A stretch of 64,000 nucleotides of DNA from Nonlabens ulvanivorans (GTDB lineage: Bacteria; Bacteroidota; Bacteroidia; Flavobacteriales; Flavobacteriaceae), in assembly GCF_000732625.1 (NCBI RefSeq), contig NZ_JPJI01000026.1:587024-651023 (forward strand), written 5' to 3'. Position numbers and translations under genes: made by a program. The first letter of the stretch is position 1. Each line of letters opens with the position of its first letter. The notes beneath the pieces were generated by a model. That model was not told where the DNA came from. It saw only the letters and a list, made by a program, of their open reading frames with translations, and did not search any database. Below are positions 45,135 through 53,395 of the stretch, piece by piece.

Positions 45135-45808
45135 GCATAAAAGATCATTTATTACGCTTTCGCGAAAGCATAGAACCCAAAGCCACTCTTGTTGCGGTAA
45201 GTAAAACTAAGCCTATAAGCGACCTGCAAGAGGCTTATGATGCTGGACAAAGACACTTTGGCGAGAATAAAATTCAGGAAATGACCGAAAAATGGGAAAC
45301 GCTACCTAAGGACATTCACTGGCACATGATAGGTCACACACAGCGCAATAAGGTAAAATATATGGCGCCTTATGTTCATTTAATTCACAGTGTGGATTCA
45401 CCACGATTACTCAAGGAAATCAACAAACAAGCAGAAAAAAACGAAAGAGTCATCGATTGTCTTTTACAGATTCATATTGCTGAAGAGGAAACAAAATTTG
45501 GTTTTGATCAAAATGAACTGCTCGAGTTATTGAGCAGTGATGCCTTTGCAGGTTATAAAAACGTGCGCATCACAGGACTGATGGGCATGGCCACTTTTAC
45601 AGATAATAAAGAACAAGTACGTAAAGAGTTTAAAAGTCTCAAAACACTACTAGATCATATCAACGATAATCACCTGATTAGTGATTCACACGATTTGAAA
45701 ACACTATCTATGGGAATGACAGGCGATTATGAAATTGCCCTTGAAGAAGGCAGCACGATGGTGAGGATAGGTAGCGCGATTTTTGGGAGTAGGAATTATA
45801 ACGTATAA
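45131..45808 (+). CDS. YggS/PLPBP family pyridoxal-phosphate homeostasis protein
   Basis: 225 aa, single TIM-barrel domain with PLP on the Lys of LVAVSKTK. HFGENKIQEM, HWHMIGHTQRNK and LSMGMTGDYEIAL (phosphate-binding end) are the family motifs. It binds and buffers PLP in the cytosol. The palindrome at 45155-45169 encodes RFRES near the N-terminus. The last 13 bases overlap the 3' end of the convergent TonB-type gene. Confidence 0.92.
   Translation: MSIKDHLLRFRESIEPKATLVAVSKTKPISDLQEAYDAGQRHFGENKIQEMTEKWETLPKDIHWHMIGHTQRNKVKYMAPYVHLIHSVDSPRLLKEINKQAEKNERVIDCLLQIHIAEEETKFGFDQNELLELLSSDAFAGYKNVRITGLMGMATFTDNKEQVRKEFKSLKTLLDHINDNHLISDSHDLKTLSMGMTGDYEIALEEGSTMVRIGSAIFGSRNYNV
45155..45169. repeat. 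Palindrome copy in the yggS-like gene
   Basis: CGCTTTCGCGAAAGC, with the final G of the 16-mer changed to A. It encodes RFRES, the third reading frame used by the repeat. Confidence 0.88.
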
Positions 45809-48459
45809 GTAAATCCTATATTGAATTGTCTAGGTCTTAATTGATATTGATATTGTGACGTAAAATTGGCACTATTGTTAATTATAGTGTAGTTGTTTAT
45901 GTTAAAAATATTCAATATCTCGAATCTTAATTTCAACTTTTTTGAAGGCTGATAATGATAGGAAGAATTAAATAGAGAATTAGTATTAACCGACGAATTA
46001 CCGGAAAAACTAGCTCTGATAAGCTCTCCACCTATATTCCACCTGCTTTTTGAATTGAGATAAAAGCTAAAATCAAAAGCGCCTCTTAAATTTTTGTTAC
46101 TATTCGAGATTTGTGCAAAAGAGCTTATTCCTTTCTCATAATTACCGTTAAATTCGAATCCATACCACGAGCCAGTATCAAAAGACCATTTTAAACCAAT
46201 TTTATGATTTTGATTATTTATATCTAACAATGTTCCATTGAAAAAGGTTTCGGTTTGATTATTTGAGAAATTATAATCAGCAGTTAAGAGCATCCCATCT
46301 GCTATTTTCTTAGTTACGTCAGTAGTAATTGATAAGGTTGAAACTTCATTATCTCTTTCTATCGCATTTATGGTATTTAATCCATTATCGTCAATAGTTG
46401 AAGTAAAGGTGAAATCAGAAACAGATTTAGTACTTGAGACTCTAATATTTGCATAGAAACCTTTAATAATATTTTTATAACTAGAGTAAAGTGAATTAGT
46501 TTGAGTTGTAGTTTTATTTATCTGAGTTGGGTTTAAATTTAAGCTTAGATAATCTTGAAGAACTACTGAAGGGAATAAATTTGAGAATTGTGAAATCTTA
46601 CTATTAAAAGAAGACGTAATATTTACAAAAAAGTCATTGTTAAATTTATAATTAAGTGAGAGTCGTGGTTGAAAGAATAAGAAACAATCCTGTAAGTCAG
46701 ATTCAGAATCAAATCCCTCACTTCTAGTTAAATGATTGTATTCCAAAGATGTACTTAAAGTCACTACCATTTTTTTATACTTGTAGGACGTTGATATATC
46801 TGAGTTAGATTTAAGTGTATTAAGTTTAAAATCACTTTTAAATGGAAAAAAAACTTCAGTTTGTTGAGGTTCTTGAAACAATGACGATGCCAATTGTTCT
46901 GATCGCCAAAAAAGCTTTTGATTGACATTCCAATTTAAGTAACCTGTTCTAAAATTGAATTGAGAAGATAGACCGAAATTAAGGCTTTGCAATTTTATAT
47001 TTTGTAAGGTGCTTTCAGAATTTGAGGTTGATGATATTTGGCTAGGAAAAACTATGGGACTTGTTGATGATTCTTCATTAGTTTTGTGATATTGAGCAAT
47101 CAATACATTACTAAACAAAGTATTACCTATTGTTTTCTTTATTTCATAAGTATTTTCGATTTGAACCTGTTCTCTATTAAACAAATAATTAATATGTTGG
47201 TCGTTCAATAAGTTAGAGGATGAGCCATTTCCATTTTTTAAGTTCACATAAAATTTGTTTTTAGCAAACTTTTCTTTTTTGTTTTCCTCAATTACAAAAG
47301 CCCCAGTAAAGTTCTTATCATCAAACACATTTTGAGACTGATTATTCAAAACTACCTGCTCATTGCTTAAAAAATAAGTACTGTTTGTGGTACTTAAAAA
47401 CTCATTATCATTTTGGTTATAACCTAGACCTAATTTATACTCTGTGGACTGATCGTTTTTAAAAAGTAAATCATTTGAAAAAGAGTAAGATGTATTATCA
47501 CGCCAGTATTTTTCAGAAATTGCTTGACCAGTTGTATTGGGTTCTTTAAGAACTGTAATTGATTCTTGAGAAATAGCTTTAATAGAGTAATCTAGTGGTG
47601 TTAACTTATTTCCTTCTACGCTTAAATCAGTACCTATTTGATTAGTTTTTGTAGTGCTTAAATTTTGAAATTTTTTATTTATAAAAATTGGTGTTGCTTC
47701 AACATTATACAAAGGAAAAGGAATACCGACATCACCTTTTAGACTACCAAATATCACATTTTCTTTATCTACAGTAATATTAATTGCTACTTTGTCAGAG
47801 TTGGTTCTTCCTTGATCTATACGAGCATGATTATGCTTAGTAAGCACCTGTATATCTTCAACAGCTGTTGCTGGAATTCCTCTAGTTGCAAGATTATACT
47901 TCCCTTCAAGTAAATTTAATCCATTAATATAAAAATGAGAAATAAGCCTACCGTTGTAACTAATAGAGCCATCTTGTTTAATAGAAACACCAGGAATACG
48001 TGCAATAACATCTTCTATAGTATAATCTTGTTGTTTTTGGAGAGATTGAGTATCAAATGACAAAGTATCTCCTTTAATAATCAACGATTTCTGTGCTTCC
48101 AGAAAGATTTTATCTAGTAAGTTTTTATCTTCTTGTAATTCAATTGAAAAAAACTGTGATTTGTTAAGAACAAATATTTTTTTTGTTCGATATGATACAT
48201 GTCTAATAGTCAACCATATGGAATCCAATTTTATATGAGATGGAATATCAACTCGATAAATACCATCTTTACTTTTTGAAGTATAGGAGATCACTTGAGA
48301 ATCTAAACTATCGTTTGCGGCTACAATGGATGCAGCAAAGATTTCATTTTTATTTTTGTCGAATAATTCCAGATTAATCTGAGATTGCGCACCTAAACAA
48401 TTAATGAGGAGAAATGTCAAAATTGCTATATAAGAATTAAGAGACGTTGTGAATCGCAT
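45796..48459 (-). CDS. TonB-dependent receptor-like outer-membrane barrel (GLPGLI-associated)
   Basis: 887 aa. A signal peptide (cleavage near GAQS|Q, residues about 23-27) is followed by a short CarboxypepD_reg-like beta domain (28-110) and a plug with YTIEDVIARIPGVSIKQDG and FYINGLNLLEGKYN. The long barrel ends RQFNIGFTYTL. No TonB box was recognised. The plug-and-barrel order matches bacteroidal outer-membrane beta-barrel family proteins that are often next to GLPGLI genes. It lies 9 nt downstream of the GLPGLI gene on the same strand. Its stop overlaps the convergent YggS gene by 13 nt. The substrate is unknown. Confidence 0.83.
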   Translation of the reverse strand: MRFTTSLNSYIAILTFLLINCLGAQSQINLELFDKNKNEIFAASIVAANDSLDSQVISYTSKSKDGIYRVDIPSHIKLDSIWLTIRHVSYRTKKIFVLNKSQFFSIELQEDKNLLDKIFLEAQKSLIIKGDTLSFDTQSLQKQQDYTIEDVIARIPGVSIKQDGSISYNGRLISHFYINGLNLLEGKYNLATRGIPATAVEDIQVLTKHNHARIDQGRTNSDKVAINITVDKENVIFGSLKGDVGIPFPLYNVEATPIFINKKFQNLSTTKTNQIGTDLSVEGNKLTPLDYSIKAISQESITVLKEPNTTGQAISEKYWRDNTSYSFSNDLLFKNDQSTEYKLGLGYNQNDNEFLSTTNSTYFLSNEQVVLNNQSQNVFDDKNFTGAFVIEENKKEKFAKNKFYVNLKNGNGSSSNLLNDQHINYLFNREQVQIENTYEIKKTIGNTLFSNVLIAQYHKTNEESSTSPIVFPSQISSTSNSESTLQNIKLQSLNFGLSSQFNFRTGYLNWNVNQKLFWRSEQLASSLFQEPQQTEVFFPFKSDFKLNTLKSNSDISTSYKYKKMVVTLSTSLEYNHLTRSEGFDSESDLQDCFLFFQPRLSLNYKFNNDFFVNITSSFNSKISQFSNLFPSVVLQDYLSLNLNPTQINKTTTQTNSLYSSYKNIIKGFYANIRVSSTKSVSDFTFTSTIDDNGLNTINAIERDNEVSTLSITTDVTKKIADGMLLTADYNFSNNQTETFFNGTLLDINNQNHKIGLKWSFDTGSWYGFEFNGNYEKGISSFAQISNSNKNLRGAFDFSFYLNSKSRWNIGGELIRASFSGNSSVNTNSLFNSSYHYQPSKKLKLRFEILNIFNINNYTIINNSANFTSQYQYQLRPRQFNIGFTYTL

Positions 48460-48468
48460 AAAAACTGG

Positions 48469-49275
48469 CTATTCTATTAATTCAATAGGTATATAACCAC
48501 GACCACTAGTTGTATTAGAATTTCTTACCGTCGAATTATTATTTGGAATTGAAACTCTAAAACCTGAAGCCCCAGAATTATTCAGTTCACTTAAAGTTGC
48601 ATTTTTTGAAGAATACTGAATTTTTAAAAAATTAGTTCGAGTCGTCTTTTTAATTTCTTCTGGATTGCTGCTAAAATAAAGTTTTTGAAACATTAACTCT
48701 CGATCGCTTTTGTACAGCTTAAAAAAATCCCATTGATAGTTTCGTTCTTCATCGTAGCATTGCAAAATTAAACCTGGCAGACCTTTGAACTTATATGGAC
48801 CTGCATCAATTGGTATTTCCACCGCATACCAAGCTGACCAAAGCCTACCACCATAATTCACAGTTGCTAACTTGCAATTATATCCTGATATAACTTTTGA
48901 CTTATTTTGAATTTTCCAATCAAAATTAATAGCCTCTTCGTATTTATAATCTACCTGAAAAATCTTCTCCCAATAAACCAAAGAATCCTTATAATATCTT
49001 ATTGCATAAGGATGATGGGTATTAGGTAGTTTACGATAAACTTTAGTTTTGGTTATTTCTTCTAAAATAGTGTCTTTAGTCATTTCATTGATGCTCTGAA
49101 AAATAGAACTATCTTTTCTTTTCATTAACCTAAAATATTCTTTATAGGTAGTCTCTTGTGAATTATACTTTTTGTAAGTACCAACATAATCGATTACGAA
49201 AAGTTTGTTTTCATTTGTTTGGCTAAAAGTCAATTGAACAACAACAAAAAATATTAAATATTTGATTATTCTCAT
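48469..49275 (-). CDS. GLPGLI family protein
   Basis: 268 aa. The signal peptide (MRIIKYLIFFVVVQLTFSQ) is followed by a domain with the family motif in AGPYKFKGLPGLILQCYDE, preceded by SAWYAVEIPID. The C-terminal part is Ser/Asn-rich and ends IPIELIE, close to the NPIELE-like end of the family. GLPGLI proteins are named only for the motif and are found in Bacteroidota next to outer-membrane receptors; the function is unknown. It is in line with a small secreted peptide gene upstream and the TonB-type gene downstream. Confidence 0.9.
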   Translation of the reverse strand: MRIIKYLIFFVVVQLTFSQTNENKLFVIDYVGTYKKYNSQETTYKEYFRLMKRKDSSIFQSINEMTKDTILEEITKTKVYRKLPNTHHPYAIRYYKDSLVYWEKIFQVDYKYEEAINFDWKIQNKSKVISGYNCKLATVNYGGRLWSAWYAVEIPIDAGPYKFKGLPGLILQCYDEERNYQWDFFKLYKSDRELMFQKLYFSSNPEEIKKTTRTNFLKIQYSSKNATLSELNNSGASGFRVSIPNNNSTVRNSNTTSGRGYIPIELIE

Positions 49276-49284
49276 ATAAAAGTA

Positions 49285-49309
49285 CTCTGCAATAAATAAT
49301 ATTGCAGAG
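49285..49309 (-). promoter_or_regulatory. Hairpin between the peptide gene and the GLPGLI gene
   Basis: CTCTGCAAT/ATTGCAGAG 9-bp perfect stem with a 7-nt loop. On the minus transcript it is followed by a weak U-rich stretch, so it could be a partial terminator or an mRNA-stabilising stem for the upstream peptide gene. It starts 10 nt before the GLPGLI ATG. Confidence 0.5.
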
Positions 49310-49327
49310 ATTTTTTTTTACAATGGA

Positions 49328-49594
49328 TTAATTACCTATTTCGTCAAATGCTGGATATAATCCTTCTGACGGAGGACACGTTTCGTTTAACATTGAAACA
49401 GCACTTAAATACTGATTAAATGTTAAAGCATGGTCACCAGTTGCATCGGTCCATGAGACACATGCTACACCGCAGTCAAAATCTACTCTAGTAGAATTTT
49501 CACCACAAATTACAGGATCAAATTCTGATTTTTCAACAAAATCGAACGAGCACAACCCTATGATGGCAAATGCTAGAAAAAACAATTTTTTCAT
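49328..49594 (-). CDS. Small acidic secreted peptide with four cysteines
   Basis: 88 aa, not recognised. A signal peptide (MKKLFFLAFAIIGLCSFDF, no good lipobox) is followed by an acidic mature part of about 68 residues. It has four Cys (VICGEN, VDFDCG, VACVSW, NETCPP) and more than ten Asp/Glu, but hardly any Lys/Arg. The Cys spacing permits two disulfides. It is first of the leftward module with the GLPGLI and TonB-type genes, with an inverted repeat at 49604 and tandem repeats at 49623 just upstream. It may be a cargo, signal or toxin-like peptide; that is inference. Confidence 0.65.
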   Translation of the reverse strand: MKKLFFLAFAIIGLCSFDFVEKSEFDPVICGENSTRVDFDCGVACVSWTDATGDHALTFNQYLSAVSMLNETCPPSEGLYPAFDEIGN

Positions 49595-49603
49595 AATATA
49601 AAG

Positions 49604-49628
49604 TTTAGTGATTAATTAAATCACTAAA
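49604..49628. repeat. 10-bp perfect inverted repeat upstream of the peptide gene
   Basis: TTTAGTGATT and AATCACTAAA with a 5-nt AATTA centre. It lies 10-34 nt before the peptide ATG, so it is either a 5' UTR stem or an operator dyad. Confidence 0.7.
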
Positions 49629-49654
49629 AAACTAAGAAACTAAGAAACTAAGAA
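49623..49654. repeat. Tandem 8-bp repeats (ACTAAGAA x3 plus one degenerate)
   Basis: ACTAAAAA followed by three exact ACTAAGAA units, overlapping the right arm of the inverted repeat. It lies where the promoter of the peptide gene should be. Confidence 0.75.
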
Positions 49655-49710
49655 AAATCCTAATATTTTCATATATTCTTGTAATTTGAAATTCAAAACT
49701 TAATTAAAAA

Positions 49711-50103
49711 ATGAATTTATCCCTAAGCATACCAGCCCTACTCTTCCCAGCTATTTCATTAACCATGCTAGCTTATAACGCACGTTATCTAGCCATTGCT
49801 GCGTTAATAAGAAATCTACATGCTAAGTACGAAGAAAATCCATCAGATAAAGTACGTATTCAGGTTCAAAAATTAAGAAAGCGACTGACCATTATTAAAA
49901 ATATGCAAGCCGTTGCCATTTTAAGTTTCTTACTTGCGGTAATCACGATGTTCTTGATTTATATAGAATTGAATTTTTGGGCAAATCTAGTTTTTGGAAT
50001 CAGTTTACTGGCTTTAATGATATCACTGATTCTATCACTTATAGAGGTGCAGTTATCTACTAAAGCACTATCAATCCAACTGGAAAGTATAGAGAAGAAA
50101 TAG
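49711..50103 (+). CDS. DUF2721 membrane protein
   Basis: 130 aa. The N-terminal helix (LSIPALLFPAISLTMLAYN) contains the DUF2721 feature of a hydrophobic helix followed by YNARYLAIAALIRNL. Two more helices (MQAVAILSFLLAVITMFLIY and ANLVFGISLLALMISLILSL) are linked by a basic stretch (VQKLRKRL). It is an inner-membrane protein of unknown role. It converges on the CotH gene. Confidence 0.85.
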   Translation: MNLSLSIPALLFPAISLTMLAYNARYLAIAALIRNLHAKYEENPSDKVRIQVQKLRKRLTIIKNMQAVAILSFLLAVITMFLIYIELNFWANLVFGISLLALMISLILSLIEVQLSTKALSIQLESIEKK

Positions 50104-50118
50104 AAATTAATTAAACGT

Positions 50119-50153
50119 AAAAAACCTACAAAGCGAGCTTTGCAGGTTTTTTT
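50119..50153. terminator. Bidirectional terminator hairpin overlapping the CotH gene end
   Basis: AAAACCTACAAAGC pairs with GCTTTGCAGGTTTT (one mismatch), with A and T tracts on both sides. Its right part lies inside the last codons of the CotH gene. Confidence 0.8.
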
Positions 50154-52447
50154 TGTTGCAAATAATTATCAACTTTTTGCTTAATCACCTTAACCGTTTG
50201 TTGATTATTAATGGTCAATAAATAGATTCCTTGCGTATAGTTTGTTAAGTCTAATTGACTTTGTTGTTCTCCATTAAATTTGAGACTCATCAACTGTTGT
50301 CCTTGTAAATTATACAGCGCTATTTGATTAATACTTCCATTATTAGTATTGATGTTTATCACCTCGTTAACCGGATTAGGATAAATAGAATAATCTGTAA
50401 TAAGTTCAAAGTCACTATTACTTAATGTTTCATTATTAGTACCAAAAGTAGGTGCTTGAATCACAAAGTTACCAGTACCATTAGGTACACGAGCATATCC
50501 CATATCAGTGGTTTGTGCACCAAATGTGATGGACTCAATTACGGTTCCATTATCATATGACAATACAGCATCCTCTCCATTTGATGAAAATTTTAAGTCG
50601 GCATGAAGACCTGTTTGAGTTAAATCTTTATCGCACCATACAATTAGATAGCTATCTGGCGCTATGGTTGTTCCACTAGGAAATTGCCACATTAAAGGAT
50701 CGGTAGCATCATCAGATAGGTATAAGTTATCTAGACTCAAAGTTGAAGAAGAGTTATTATAAAGCTCTACCCAATCTTCATACTCACCATCATCATCTAC
50801 AGCAGTTGTACTGTTAGACGCCATTATTTCATTAATAACTAAATCTCCAGGAGTAATTGTTGTATAAGTTGCTACTATAGAGTGATATTCATATTCAGCT
50901 CTTGCTGGTGAAAATGCTCCTATATTGTTATTTTCTGCATAAATATAATATTGGGTCAATGAATTGGTAATCGGTAAGTCAATACCATAAATATTATCAC
51001 CAGCAGCCCCATCATTATGTGCTCCATCATCATACATTAAAATCTTAGTGAATGGTACAAAATCACCTTCACGATATCCTAAATATACAGCTGTTGTATT
51101 CGTATTAGTTACTTGTGCAGTAACAGTAATCGTATTGCCTATGATTGGTGTAGCTACAGATGGAGCTACCGCGGTAATAGATGGCTGTATGGCAGTAAAG
51201 TCGGACTGTGCTAATAAATATGTACTTCTCGCACTCATTAAATTTGTTAATCCACTAGCAGTATTCATTTGTGCATTTACATCTGAATTGATATTACTAT
51301 TGAACTGTGCGTAGCTGTAAAACTTATTATTATCTGCTTGTACGGCAAGGTCAATAATATTTTGATAAGCATTTGCGCTAGTTAAATAATCAGAGTTCGA
51401 TATATTTTCAGTTAAAATCGTTTTAAAATGAGCCAGATACATTTTTTTATAACGTGGTACTGCCATTAACTTACTCATCAATGGCCACGCAGCGTCATTT
51501 TCATGTAACAAATGAGTTAACTGACTTTTCTGCGTAGTACTATTCAAAGATCCTCCAGATCCAGTCTGACCGAAAGTTCCGAAAGACATGTTCAAATCCC
51601 AAACTACAGGTCTAAATCTACCGTTATCATCTTTATATAAATAATAGTTTTGTTTAAATTGACCTAGATAACTGTCTAAATTTACCATCACATTATCAAA
51701 GGCAAGCATCCATAATGCAGCATCTACGTCTAGCACAGTTTCTATATTATTTATATCCGTATTTAATATTCTAGTTAATTCTATTAAATCGTCCCATCCA
51801 GTACCTGTCACATCTGACTTTATTTCATAAGCGTCTTCATAACTTGTGTAATTGGTTCCTAGATATTGTAAACTAGGAAAATCATTTCCTTGAGGTCCTG
51901 CGCCTGCTGGTGGACTACAACTAAAGAATGCATTATCATTTGAGTTAAAGTGCTTATTGACGAATTTCTTAGAAATTGACTCTACATTAGTATACAACCC
52001 AATCAATGTTCCATTTACGTATACATTAGCATAGTTTGCTTGTGGCGCATCCATGTATTTATTGACAATGTTATAAGAAACTGTTTCTCTAACAAATGAT
52101 GGATCAAAATAAACATTGGCTAGTTTAAGATCTGTGTAGCCTTCATAATCTTGATCAACATAAGTATCTAGCTCGATGTGAAAAGGGTTTTTAGTTTGGT
52201 TTGCTCTATAAGAACTGTTCCCTTTATATTTCACACCTACATTGTTAAATACGGTACCATTAATAGTCACTGAAGTGGCCGCTATATAACCATCTGCACC
52301 AGCTTTCTCGGCATCTAGTAATGCGTCCCAATTGCTTTGCGCAAAGACAATTCTAACGTCTTGGATGGTATTCATGTCATAAAGAGTCTGAGAATAGACC
52401 GTTGCTACCTGAACTAATAGCAAAAAGAGTAGTAAAGTTTTTTTCAT
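50126..52447 (-). CDS. CotH-kinase-fold surface protein with LTD and T9SS domains
   Basis: 773 aa. The signal peptide is MKKTLLLFLLLVQVATVYSQ; the ATG at 52447 is chosen over an in-frame start 13 codons upstream. CotH domain features in residues about 22-390 are YDMNTIQDVRIVF, VGVKYKGNSSYRANQ, YVNGTLIGLYTNVE and FRPVVWDLNMSFG. A lamin-tail domain follows (residues about 550-650, GDLVINEIMASNSTT). The last part is a T9SS type A sorting domain (YSIYPNPVNEV to QTVKVIKQ). An extra 16 residues after this run into the terminator. It is secreted by type IX secretion, and CotH folds are atypical kinases. Confidence 0.85.
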   Translation of the reverse strand: MKKTLLLFLLLVQVATVYSQTLYDMNTIQDVRIVFAQSNWDALLDAEKAGADGYIAATSVTINGTVFNNVGVKYKGNSSYRANQTKNPFHIELDTYVDQDYEGYTDLKLANVYFDPSFVRETVSYNIVNKYMDAPQANYANVYVNGTLIGLYTNVESISKKFVNKHFNSNDNAFFSCSPPAGAGPQGNDFPSLQYLGTNYTSYEDAYEIKSDVTGTGWDDLIELTRILNTDINNIETVLDVDAALWMLAFDNVMVNLDSYLGQFKQNYYLYKDDNGRFRPVVWDLNMSFGTFGQTGSGGSLNSTTQKSQLTHLLHENDAAWPLMSKLMAVPRYKKMYLAHFKTILTENISNSDYLTSANAYQNIIDLAVQADNNKFYSYAQFNSNINSDVNAQMNTASGLTNLMSARSTYLLAQSDFTAIQPSITAVAPSVATPIIGNTITVTAQVTNTNTTAVYLGYREGDFVPFTKILMYDDGAHNDGAAGDNIYGIDLPITNSLTQYYIYAENNNIGAFSPARAEYEYHSIVATYTTITPGDLVINEIMASNSTTAVDDDGEYEDWVELYNNSSSTLSLDNLYLSDDATDPLMWQFPSGTTIAPDSYLIVWCDKDLTQTGLHADLKFSSNGEDAVLSYDNGTVIESITFGAQTTDMGYARVPNGTGNFVIQAPTFGTNNETLSNSDFELITDYSIYPNPVNEVININTNNGSINQIALYNLQGQQLMSLKFNGEQQSQLDLTNYTQGIYLLTINNQQTVKVIKQKVDNYLQQKKPAKLAL

Positions 52448-52516
52448 GATTAAAGTCTTATTATTCAGATTAGACTTTAATTTCATGTTAAGGTTTAATC
52501 AAACCTTAAAAAAATC

Positions 52517-53161
52517 TTAATAATCGATAACTTCACTTAAGTCATAACCTCCAAAACGTTTCATATAAGTCTTTACAGAACTACCGTAAGCATCACGATT
52601 AGACTTACGACCTTTAGTTTTAAAGAAACGTTTTACACCACCAGGACCAGAAAGGTGTGCTGCAGCAAGAATTCCGCTTTCAGTAACATGTATACCACCT
52701 ATCTTTTTGCCAGCATATTGTTTAATATATGGCTCTAAAATTTCATGATTGTAACGTAAATTTTTAATAAACACGCGTTCTTGTAATCTAGGAGATCTTA
52801 AAAATTGCAAGGAATCTCTAACACCTAAAGTTTCTAATGTGGTCATACCAAATTGATATTTCCCCATATAACCTAGACTATTCACCTTCCAAAATTTCCC
52901 TTGGGATTCTTTAAAAGCTAAAGCTTCTCTAAAGGTTAAAAATGAATCTGGTGGTGTAATCGCTAAAGAGTAATAGCGTACATCAAATAAATTAGAGCTT
53001 GTCACAGGACCTATAAAAGCATCTGCATCATAGAACTCTTCATTGATATTATTAACACTGGTTTTAAGAACACCAGAATCTAATTTCAAGTGGTTATTAC
53101 TAAAAGACCAAAAGATTAACACTAGTGGTAAAACAACCAAATACACATGACGTGATTTCAT
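52517..53161 (-). CDS. Lysozyme-like/transglycosylase-fold protein
   Basis: 214 aa. A membrane anchor or uncleaved signal (VYLVVLPLVLIFWSFS, residues 6-21) is followed by a lysozyme-fold domain. FREALAFKESQGKFW has a Glu85 in the place of the catalytic acid of transglycosylase SLT domains. GYMGKYQFGMTTLETLG and HLSGPGGVKRFF complete it. It probably cuts or inspects peptidoglycan in the periplasm. Catalytic activity is inferred from the Glu-Ser pair. It has an exact -7 box upstream (53208). Confidence 0.72.
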   Translation of the reverse strand: MKSRHVYLVVLPLVLIFWSFSNNHLKLDSGVLKTSVNNINEEFYDADAFIGPVTSSNLFDVRYYSLAITPPDSFLTFREALAFKESQGKFWKVNSLGYMGKYQFGMTTLETLGVRDSLQFLRSPRLQERVFIKNLRYNHEILEPYIKQYAGKKIGGIHVTESGILAAAHLSGPGGVKRFFKTKGRKSNRDAYGSSVKTYMKRFGGYDLSEVIDY

Positions 53162-53207
53162 AAATTTTGTTTTCGAAAGTTACTGTCACCCTTTCTTTAA
53201 CGCGGCG

Positions 53208-53215
53208 CAAATTTA
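53208..53215 (-). promoter_or_regulatory. -7 box of the lysozyme-like gene
   Basis: TAAATTTG on the minus strand, an exact TAnnTTTG, 46 nt before the ATG. Confidence 0.5.
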
Positions 53216-53395
53216 CGACTAATTAACGGTTGTGGATTTTTAAGATGTTAAATTAGTCCTAACAGACTCATAAATATTTGAAAACCAAAATCATACGCAA
53301 TACTTCACATGGATTTTTAAAAACTTAACTAAAGATAATTTCATAAGCTTTTTGTGGAAATCAGTAAATAAAATGGCTATTCTATAAGAAACAAC

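Noticed and set aside
49623-49654. Short tandem repeats taken as a CRISPR array
   Set aside because: Units are 8 bp, contiguous without spacers, and no cas genes are near.
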